Shown: positions 1-4,644 of the stretch, piece after piece
Position numbering within the stretch: the stretch's first letter is position 1
How the letters are laid out: each line of letters starts with the position of its first letter
Source of the DNA: Bog-473 sp964457065
GTDB taxonomy: Bacteria; Actinomycetota; Acidimicrobiia; Acidimicrobiales; RAAP-2
Assembly (NCBI GenBank): GCA_964457065.1
Contig: CAYWDQ010000124.1
Coordinates: forward strand, 1 to 9,324
Length of the DNA: 9,324 nucleotides
Reading direction: 5' to 3'
The notes under the pieces: model-generated
Database searches by the model: none
The model's input: only the letters and a program-made list of their open reading frames with translations
What the model was told of the DNA's origin: nothing
Program-made: the position numbers and the translations under genes

Positions 1-904
1 CGTCAATGGGGAAGGGCCGAAACGAGGTGATGCCGAGCGCACCGATGCGGTGCCCGGCGGCGCGCTGCACGTCGACGACGTCCTTGATCGTCCCGAGCAC
101 CGAGCCCATTGCCACGACCACGACGTCGGCGTCGGCACTGCGGTACGGGTGCACCAGGCCGCCCGAATCGCGCCCGAACGCCTCGGCGAACTCCGTACCC
201 AGCTCCCCGATGCGGCCCAGCGCCGTGAGCTGGCGGGCGTGCGCCAGGTAGCGCACCTCCTCGAACGCCTCGGGACCGACCATGGCGCCGATCGAGTAGG
301 GGTCCGCGGGGTCGAGCACCTGGCGCGGCTCGTAGGGCGGCAGGAACGCGTCCACCTGCTCCTGGGTGGGGAGGTCCACCCGCTCGGTGGCATGGGTCAG
401 GATGAAACCGTCCATGCAGACCATGACCGGGACGGACACCTCTTCGGCGAGGCGGAAGGCTTGGATGTGCAGGTCGGCGGCCTCCTGGACCGTCTCGGCG
501 AACAGCTGCACCCAGCCGGCGTCGCGCGCCGCCATGGCGTCACTGTGGTCGTTCCAGATGTTGATAGGGGCACCGACAGCGCGGTTGGCCAGCGTCATGA
601 CGATGGGGAACCCGAGGCCACTGGCGTTGTAGATGGCCTCCATCATGAACAGGAGGCCCTGGCTGGCGGTGGCGGTGAAGGCGCGGGCACCCGCGGCGGA
701 GGCCCCGATGGCGACCGACATCGCGGCGAACTCCGACTCCACGTTGATGAACTCGCAGGGCGCCAGCTCGCCCGTCTTCACCAGCTGCCCCAGCGCCTCG
801 ATGATGTGGGTCTGCGGGGAGATGGGGTAGGCGCACACCACCTCGGGCCGGCACAGCGCGACCGTCTCCGCGACGGCCCGCGAGCCCTCAATTTGCCGGA
901 GCAC
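1..904 (-). CDS. porA: Pyruvate-type 2-oxoacid:ferredoxin oxidoreductase, alpha subunit (3' part missing)
   Basis: Alpha subunit of a multi-subunit pyruvate:ferredoxin oxidoreductase, which converts pyruvate and CoA to acetyl-CoA and CO2 and reduces ferredoxin in the cytoplasm. The 301 visible residues show IEGSRAVAE at 5-13, AYPISPQTHI at 25-34 (family form YPITPQT, here Thr to Ser), the NVESEFAAM stretch at 54-62 near the thiamine-diphosphate site, TATASQGLLFMMEA at 77-90, and FRPFP at 295-299. The reading frame is open to the left edge; family members are near 390 residues, so roughly 90 are lost. I chose GTG at 904 because it gives a family-like N-terminus (MLRQIEGSRAVAE) and has GGAAGGG (914-920) 9 nt upstream. 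It overlaps the end of porG by 17 bp, so the pair is cotranscribed. The PQT form fits pyruvate or branched-chain substrates better than 2-oxoglutarate. Exact substrate is not proven; beta and delta subunits are not visible. Confidence 0.93.
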   Translation of the reverse strand, partial: MLRQIEGSRAVAETVALCRPEVVCAYPISPQTHIIEALGQLVKTGELAPCEFINVESEFAAMSVAIGASAAGARAFTATASQGLLFMMEAIYNASGLGFPIVMTLANRAVGAPINIWNDHSDAMAARDAGWVQLFAETVQEAADLHIQAFRLAEEVSVPVMVCMDGFILTHATERVDLPTQEQVDAFLPPYEPRQVLDPADPYSIGAMVGPEAFEEVRYLAHARQLTALGRIGELGTEFAEAFGRDSGGLVHPYRSADADVVVVAMGSVLGTIKDVVDVQRAAGHRIGALGITSFRPFPID

Positions 905-1496
905 TCAGCACCGCCCTTCCGTTGGCCGTCAGGATCTGGCGCGCCAGCTGGAACAGCTCGGACGCTGCCGCGACGTTGCGCTCGGCTACCGACGGGCTGC
1001 GGCTGAACCGTTCCCGGATGGCCGAGCCGACCGCCCCGATGCCGACCTCCGCCGTCAGGGCGGCGAAGCTCCCCAGCAGCGCAGCGTTGGGGAGTGGCCG
1101 GCCGATCTGGCGCAACGCCGCCTCGGTGGCGGGCACGGTGAGCAGGCGCTCGGGCCGGAACCGGGCCGTCAGGGACCCCAGGCCGAGCTCGTCGAGCGTC
1201 CGCGAGGAGTTGACGAGCACGTAGCCGTCCGGGCCGAGTCCGGCGAAGAGGTCGACCTGGTGGACCAGGGTGGGATCGATGACGATCAGGCAGTCGGGGG
1301 CCACCACCGGTTCGCGGGTCCGGATCTCCCGCTCCCCGAGCCGGCAGTACGCCACGACCGGTGCGCCCATGCGCTCGGACCCGAAGCTCGGGAACGATTG
1401 CGCGTGCCGGCCCTCCTCGAACGCGGCAAGGGCCAAGAGGTCGGCCGCGGTGACGGCGCCCTGCCCGCCCCGGCCGTGGAAGCGCACTTCGAACAC
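888..1496 (-). CDS. porG: Pyruvate-type 2-oxoacid:ferredoxin oxidoreductase, gamma subunit
   Basis: Gamma subunit of the same oxidoreductase, 202 residues, a normal length for the family. The N-terminus MFEVRFHGRGGQGAVTAADL is the hallmark of PorG; SFPSFGSERMGAPV (34-47) and CLIVIDPTLV (69-78) are further conserved blocks. The open frame extends upstream to 1793, but that part has no family similarity and lies antisense to the small gene at 1660-1842, so the GTG at 1496 is taken as the start. The only Shine-Dalgarno candidate, GGAG at 1499-1502, is just 2 nt from the GTG, which is too close; a leaderless message or weak initiation is possible. Two DosR-like boxes at 1532-1545 and 1565-1578 lie upstream and point at this gene. 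It ends inside porA (17-bp overlap). A ferredoxin-like delta gene often sits beside gamma in other genomes but is not between these two. Confidence 0.92.
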   Translation of the reverse strand: MFEVRFHGRGGQGAVTAADLLALAAFEEGRHAQSFPSFGSERMGAPVVAYCRLGEREIRTREPVVAPDCLIVIDPTLVHQVDLFAGLGPDGYVLVNSSRTLDELGLGSLTARFRPERLLTVPATEAALRQIGRPLPNAALLGSFAALTAEVGIGAVGSAIRERFSRSPSVAERNVAAASELFQLARQILTANGRAVLSAPAN

Positions 1497-1531
1497 GGCT
1501 CCAGCGTGCCTCGCACCCTCCGGGGGGAATA

Positions 1532-1545
1532 GAGCCAAAGGTCCC
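1532..1545 (-). promoter_or_regulatory. DosR/OsdR-like box upstream of porG (proximal)
   Basis: On the minus strand this reads GGGACCTTTGGCTC. It matches 10 of 14 positions of the published mycobacterial DosR core GGGACTWWAGTCCC, including the whole GGGAC half. Its centre is about 42 nt upstream of the porG GTG, where an activator would sit if transcription began at that codon. The surrounding 20 bp (1528-1547) recurs on the plus strand upstream of gap (1854-1873) with 18 of 20 identical. Binding by a DosR-type response regulator is inferred, not shown. Confidence 0.5.
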
Positions 1546-1564
1546 CGCTGCCCGGCCGGTGTTG

Positions 1565-1578
1565 GTGACGAAAGTCCC
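1565..1578 (-). promoter_or_regulatory. DosR/OsdR-like box upstream of porG (distal, best match)
   Basis: On the minus strand this reads GGGACTTTCGTCAC and matches 12 of 14 positions of the DosR core GGGACTWWAGTCCC. Its centre is 33 bp, about three helical turns, from the proximal box in the same orientation. Paired boxes of this type are typical of strongly hypoxia-induced promoters in mycobacteria. It lies in the region shared by porG (minus) and the small gene at 1660 (plus), so it could serve both. Function is inferred from the motif only. Confidence 0.55.
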
Positions 1579-1644
1579 TGGTGGCCCGGACCGGGAGGGT
1601 CATCAATTGGCGGGACGGAGGGCCGGGTCGTTTGCCGGCTGCAA

Positions 1645-1651
1645 CGGGAGG
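1645..1651 (+). promoter_or_regulatory. Ribosome binding site of the 60-residue gene
   Basis: GGGAGGA lies 8 nt before ATG 1660. It fixes the start of the small gene over the many upstream in-frame codons. Confidence 0.75.
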
Positions 1652-1659
1652 ACCACACG

Positions 1660-1842
1660 ATGAAGATCGAACTGACAGACGAGCAGGTCGCGGACCTGGG
1701 GGAGCTCCTTCGAGGGTCGCTGGGCGACCTGAGCTCGGAGATCGCGGCAACGGACAACCCGGCGTACCGCGACCGCCTGCGCGCCCGGCGCACCTCGCTC
1801 GAGGGAGTGCTCGCACAGCTCGGGTCGGGCCCCGACGCGTGA
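1660..1842 (+). CDS. Small conserved hypothetical protein (60 aa)
   Basis: A 60-residue protein beginning MKIELTDEQVADLGELLRG and continuing with a SSEIAATDNPAYRDRLRARR segment (25-44). From memory, small actinobacterial proteins of unknown function share this pattern: a short beta start, LT-x-E/D, a helix, EI-x-x-TDNP-x-[FY]R, then an Arg-rich helix. It has no cysteines, no signal peptide and no membrane segment, and looks like a two- or three-helix cytoplasmic protein that may bind a partner. A strong Shine-Dalgarno site sits 8 nt upstream of the ATG. The open frame continues far upstream, but that part is antisense to porG and is not coding. It lies between the porG and gap control regions, 106 nt before gap, and could be cotranscribed with gap or respond to the same DosR-like boxes. 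No function can be assigned from sequence. Confidence 0.8.
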   Translation: MKIELTDEQVADLGELLRGSLGDLSSEIAATDNPAYRDRLRARRTSLEGVLAQLGSGPDA

Positions 1843-1855
1843 GACCACCGGATCG

Positions 1856-1869
1856 GGGACCTTTGGCAC
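1856..1869 (+). promoter_or_regulatory. DosR/OsdR-like box upstream of gap
   Basis: The plus strand reads GGGACCTTTGGCAC, 10 of 14 positions of the DosR core, with an intact GGGAC half. It begins 13 bases after the stop of the 60-residue gene, and its centre is about 86 nt before the gap ATG. A start near 1905 would place the box around -42. It is the plus-strand copy of the 20-bp element also found upstream of porG. Function is inferred. Confidence 0.5.
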
Positions 1870-1885
1870 TACTCCACATCCGGGG

Positions 1886-1901
1886 TCGATGGGACCATCG
1901 A
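1886..1901. promoter_or_regulatory. 16-bp palindrome, candidate operator in the gap leader/promoter
   Basis: TCGATGG-GA-CCATCGA: perfect 7-bp arms around a 2-bp centre. The centre is too short for a stable RNA hairpin loop, so a dimeric DNA-binding protein site is more likely. If the DosR-like box at 1856 drives transcription, this palindrome would cover the -10 region, a place suited to repression. The bound protein is unknown. Confidence 0.4.
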
Positions 1902-1908
1902 ATTTCGC

Positions 1909-1924
1909 GGGGCCGCGTGGCCCC
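1909..1924 (+). repeat. Hairpin in the gap 5' leader
   Basis: GGGGCC and GGCCCC form a 6-bp all-GC stem around the tetraloop GCGT. Allowing one bulged C, the stem can be extended by two more pairs. It ends 8 nt before the gap Shine-Dalgarno site, so it would fold in the leader RNA without covering the ribosome site. It has no U-tract and is not a terminator. It may affect message stability, or may be chance in GC-rich DNA. Confidence 0.3.
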
Positions 1925-1932
1925 CGTGGACC

Positions 1933-1940
1933 GAAGGAGG
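1933..1940 (+). promoter_or_regulatory. Ribosome binding site of gap
   Basis: GAAGGAGG, a near-perfect anti-Shine-Dalgarno match, lies 8 nt before ATG 1949. It decides the gap start in favour of 1949 over the upstream in-frame ATG at 1889. Confidence 0.85.
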
Positions 1941-1948
1941 CGTCGCCG

Positions 1949-2962
1949 ATGGCAGTGAGAGTCGCAATCAACGGGTTCGGCCGTACCGGGCGTGCCTTCC
2001 TTCGTGCCGCCATCAAGTCACCCCATGACGTCGAGGTGGCTGCGGTGAACGACCTCGGCGACCCCGAGGCGCTCGCCCGGTTGCTGGCGCGGGACTCGGT
2101 CCACGGGCACTTCCCCGTGCCGGTCTCCGTCGAGCACGACACCATGATGGTCGGCTCCTCACCCGTCACCATGCTCATGGAGCCCCACCCGGGCGAGCTG
2201 CCGTGGCGGGAGTTGGGCATCGACGTCGTGATCGAGAGCACGGGCCGGCTCACCACCCGGGAGAAGGCGGCGGCCCACATCGAGGCGGGCGCGCGACGGG
2301 TGATCATCTCCGCACCGGCCAAGGACGCCGACGCCACCTTTGTCGTCGGCGTCAACGAGGACTCTTACGACCCCGGGCACGATTTCGTGGTCTCCAACGC
2401 GTCGTGCACGACGAACTGCCTGGCCGTTCTGGCCAAGGTCCTCGACGACGCGTTCGGCATGGAACAGGGGTTCATGACCACGGTGCACGCCTACACGGAC
2501 GACCAGCATCTCGTGGATGCACTGCACAAGGACCCACGTCGCTCGCGGGGCGCGGCGATCAACATCGTGCCCACGACGACGGGCGCCGCCCGGGCGACCG
2601 GTCTCGTCCTGCCCGACGTGGCGGGACGGCTCGACGGACTGTCGCTGCGGGTCCCGGTGCCGGACGGATCGATCACGGACCTGGTGGCGACGCTGCGGGC
2701 GACGCCGACGGTCGACGAGATCCGCGAGGCCTACCGGACGGCCGCCGAGGTGGGACGCCTCGCGGGCCTGCTCGAGTACTCCGAGGACGACCTCGTGTCG
2801 ACCGACATCGTCGGGTCCGCGGCCTCGTGCATCTTCGATTCGAAGCTGACCATGGCCAGCGGCAACATGGTCAAGGTGCTCGGTTGGTACGACAACGAGA
2901 CCGGGTACTCGAGCCGGCTCGTGGACCTGGCCACCGTGGTCGGAACCGCGGTGGAGCACTGA
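1949..2962 (+). CDS. gap: Type I glyceraldehyde-3-phosphate dehydrogenase
   Basis: Cytoplasmic glycolytic enzyme converting glyceraldehyde 3-phosphate, phosphate and NAD(P)+ to 1,3-bisphosphoglycerate; 337 residues, full length. The nucleotide-binding loop is INGFGRTGR (7-15; usual form GFGRIGR). The catalytic block is SNASCTTNC with nucleophile Cys153, and the activating His is 180 (TTVHAYT). Substrate-site segments are PTTTGAARA (208-216) and LRVPVPDGS (233-241). The C-terminal block is WYDNETGYSSRLVDL (313-327), where most relatives have NEWGYS. DSVHGHF (49-55) is also typical. MAVRVAINGF is the normal N-terminus and has a strong ribosome site. The neighbourhood (PFOR, hydrogenase, DosR-like box and palindrome upstream) suggests a fermentation or low-oxygen paralogue rather than the only housekeeping copy. 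That role is inferred; the enzyme family is certain. Coenzyme preference is not decided by eye. Confidence 0.96.
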   Translation: MAVRVAINGFGRTGRAFLRAAIKSPHDVEVAAVNDLGDPEALARLLARDSVHGHFPVPVSVEHDTMMVGSSPVTMLMEPHPGELPWRELGIDVVIESTGRLTTREKAAAHIEAGARRVIISAPAKDADATFVVGVNEDSYDPGHDFVVSNASCTTNCLAVLAKVLDDAFGMEQGFMTTVHAYTDDQHLVDALHKDPRRSRGAAINIVPTTTGAARATGLVLPDVAGRLDGLSLRVPVPDGSITDLVATLRATPTVDEIREAYRTAAEVGRLAGLLEYSEDDLVSTDIVGSAASCIFDSKLTMASGNMVKVLGWYDNETGYSSRLVDLATVVGTAVEH

Positions 2963-2993
2963 GCGGCATCGAGGGCGGCGACACCGGCACCCG

Positions 2994-3009
2994 GCGCCGT
3001 GCGCGGCGC
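2994..3009. repeat. GC inverted repeat between gap and hydB
   Basis: GCGCCG-TGCG-CGGCGC forms a perfect 6-bp stem with a 4-nt loop, in the 78-bp gap between the end of gap and the hydB start. It has no downstream T-run, so intrinsic termination is doubtful. It lies about 18 nt before the hydB -10 box, overlapping where a -35 would be, so it could be a regulator site. It may also be chance in very GC-rich DNA. Confidence 0.25.
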
Positions 3010-3027
3010 TCGGGCTCTCGCGCGGCG

Positions 3028-3033
3028 TAGGTT
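3028..3033 (+). promoter_or_regulatory. Candidate -10 box of the hydrogenase operon (leaderless start)
   Basis: TAGGTT fits the actinobacterial -10 pattern TANNNT and stands out in a GC-rich stretch. Exactly 7 nt separate it from GTG 3041, the spacing expected if transcription starts at the G of the start codon. No good -35 hexamer is visible 16-19 bp upstream, which suggests activator dependence or an extracytoplasmic or alternative sigma factor. No Shine-Dalgarno site precedes the gene, which agrees with a leaderless message. Confidence 0.5.
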
Positions 3034-3040
3034 GGGCGTG

Positions 3041-4177
3041 GTGCGCGCCGGGGACGATGCGGTCATCGACGTCGGGGGACTCGACCGCCTGATCGTGCTG
3101 CTCGGCGAGCGCGGCTACCGGGTGATCGGGCCCGTGGCCCGCGACGGCGCCATCGTCCACGGCGAGGTGAGCGGAGCCGATGACCTGCCGGCGGGCTGGC
3201 ACGACCTGCAGGCTCCCGGCCGTTACCGGCTCGAGCAGGGGGGCGACGCCGAGCTCTTCGGCTGGGCGGTCGGCCCGGCCTCGTGGAAATCCGAGTTCTT
3301 CAAGCCCACCGAGACGCTGTGGAGTGCGACCATCACCGACGCCGCCGTGTCGATCCGGCTGCCGCCGCCACCCGAACGGCCGCTGGCCATCGTGGGTGCG
3401 CGCCCGTGCGAGCTGGCCGCGCTGGACGTGCTGGACCGCGTCCTCGCGGGTGGCGAGGTCCCCGACGACCGCTACACGGCCCGGCGCGCCGGGTCGCTCG
3501 TCGTCGCCGTGGAGTGCGGGAAGCCCTCGTCCACCTGCTTCTGCACGTCCATGGGCACCGGCCCCGACGCGGGTCCGGGGTACGACCTTGCGCTGACCGA
3601 GCTGCTCACCGGGGCCCACCGCTTCTACGTGCAGGTGGGGTCCGGGGCGGGGGCTGACCTCCTCGACGGTGTCGGCTGGACCCCGGCGACCGAGGAGGAC
3701 CGCGGGGCACGCCGCGAGGTGGTCGACGGGGCGAGCGCCGGCATGGGGCGCTCTCTCCAGACGGACGGGCTGGCCGCGCTGCTGGCGCGGAACCTCGAGC
3801 ATCCGAGGTGGGACGAGGTGGCCGAGCGCTGCCTCTCGTGCGGCAATTGCACCCTGGTCTGTCCGACCTGCTTCTGCGCCGACGTGAAGGACGTGAGCGA
3901 GGTAGACGGCACGATCGAGCGCCGGCGGTCGTGGGCCTCGTGCTTCGACATCGACCACTCCTACCTCCACGGGGGGGCCATCCGGCCCACCACCTCGTCG
4001 CGTTACCGCCAGTGGCTCACCCACAAGCTGTCGACGTGGTGGGACCAGTTCGACACGTCCGGCTGCGTCGGCTGCGGGCGTTGTATCGCCTGGTGCCCCG
4101 TCGGCATCGACATCACCGAGGAGGCGGCCGCCATCCGGGCGAGCGACGGTGCGGTCAGTGACGTGGGCACCCCGTGA
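3041..4177 (+). CDS. hydB: Group 3b [NiFe] hydrogenase (sulfhydrogenase) beta subunit, 4Fe-4S electron transfer
   Basis: Iron-sulfur subunit that passes electrons within the soluble HydBGDA complex, related to the A subunit of anaerobic sulfite reductase. With the GTG at 3041 it has 378 residues. The C-terminal dicluster domain has CxxCxxCxxxCP motifs at Cys264/267/270/274 and Cys342/345/348/352. Family blocks before and between them are GARPCELAALDVLDR (119-133), ECGKPSSTCFC..MGTGP (158-174) and SCFDIDHSYLHGG (300-312). It is the first gene of the operon, 78 bp after gap. No ribosome site is seen, and a TAGGTT box 7 nt upstream suggests a leaderless start at 3041. GTG 3038 is an alternative one codon earlier, and GTG 2999 would add 14 Arg/Ala-rich residues without family similarity. 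Its stop overlaps the next gene by 4 bp. Confidence 0.93.
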   Translation: MRAGDDAVIDVGGLDRLIVLLGERGYRVIGPVARDGAIVHGEVSGADDLPAGWHDLQAPGRYRLEQGGDAELFGWAVGPASWKSEFFKPTETLWSATITDAAVSIRLPPPPERPLAIVGARPCELAALDVLDRVLAGGEVPDDRYTARRAGSLVVAVECGKPSSTCFCTSMGTGPDAGPGYDLALTELLTGAHRFYVQVGSGAGADLLDGVGWTPATEEDRGARREVVDGASAGMGRSLQTDGLAALLARNLEHPRWDEVAERCLSCGNCTLVCPTCFCADVKDVSEVDGTIERRRSWASCFDIDHSYLHGGAIRPTTSSRYRQWLTHKLSTWWDQFDTSGCVGCGRCIAWCPVGIDITEEAAAIRASDGAVSDVGTP

Positions 4178-4644
4178 ACGAGGCCGCGCGCAGCCTTCTG
4201 TCGGGGCACGGATTCCTGGCCGGCTTCCCCCCCGAGGCCGTCGAGCTCGTCGCGGAGGGGGCGCAGGTCGTCGCCTTCCGCCGCGGTGTGCTGCTGTTCC
4301 GTGAGGGGAGTCCGGCGGACATCGCGTATCTCGTCACCGGGGGGAAGGTGGCCATTGAGGTGCACGCACCCAATCGGGGGCCGATCGTCGTCGAGACGAT
4401 GGGCGCAGGCGACGTGGTCGGGCTCTCCTGGGCCGCCCCACCGTTCCGCTACCAGTTCGACGCCCGGGCGGTCGACGAGGTGGAGGCGGTGGCGGTCGGT
4501 ACGGCGCCGCTCAGGCTCGCTCTGGCGGAGAACCCCGACCTCGGCTTCCTCTTCCTCGACCGGCTGGCTGCGGTGATACTCGGGCGGCTGCAGGCCACCC
4601 GGATCAGGCTGCTCGACGTGTATGGCACGAACGATGCTGGCTGA
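4174..4644 (+). CDS. Stand-alone cyclic-nucleotide-binding-fold (Crp-like) protein without a DNA-binding domain
   Basis: A 156-residue protein with the beta-roll of the cNMP-binding superfamily: FLAGFPPEAVELVAEGA (14-30), VVAFRRGVLLFREGSPADIAYLVTGGKVAI (32-61), ETMGAGDVVGLSW (74-86) and a final helix RLQATRIRLLDVYG (138-151). The protein stops there, so the helix-turn-helix of Crp/Fnr regulators is absent and it cannot act as a normal transcription factor. The phosphate-binding cassette is unusual: in place of GE..(7-8)..R[ST]A it has GLSWAAPPFRYQFDARA (83-99). It may therefore bind a different ligand or none. It starts by GTGA overlap with hydB and is embedded between two hydrogenase subunit genes, which suggests stoichiometric production and a post-translational role, such as gating or sensing for the enzyme. 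That role is inference; the fold is clear. Confidence 0.85.
   Translation: MNEAARSLLSGHGFLAGFPPEAVELVAEGAQVVAFRRGVLLFREGSPADIAYLVTGGKVAIEVHAPNRGPIVVETMGAGDVVGLSWAAPPFRYQFDARAVDEVEAVAVGTAPLRLALAENPDLGFLFLDRLAAVILGRLQATRIRLLDVYGTNDAG

Noticed and set aside
50..1006. 318-residue plus-strand open frame
   Set aside because: Arg/His/Gly-rich sequence without family features; it is the antisense shadow of porA, whose minus-strand translation is a clear match.
1612..1625. Possible fourth DosR-like box (GGGACGGAGGGCCG, plus strand) before the 60-residue gene
   Set aside because: Only the GGGAC half fits; the A/T centre is lost. Too weak to annotate.
1497..1793. N-terminal extension of porG (start at 1793)
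   Set aside because: The extra 99 residues show no PorG similarity, run antisense to the 60-residue gene and cross the DosR-like boxes; MFEVRFHGRGGQG is the normal family start.
1889..1948. Upstream in-frame ATG for gap
   Set aside because: It adds a Gly/Pro-rich 20-residue stretch without similarity, lies in the palindrome and has no ribosome site; ATG 1949 has GAAGGAGG 8 nt before it.
2994..3009. Inverted repeat as a gap terminator
   Set aside because: The 6-bp stem has no T-tract after it; kept only as a low-confidence repeat.
2159..4024. 621-residue minus-strand open frame across gap and hydB
   Set aside because: Low-complexity antisense translation typical of GC-rich DNA; both plus-strand genes in the region are convincing.
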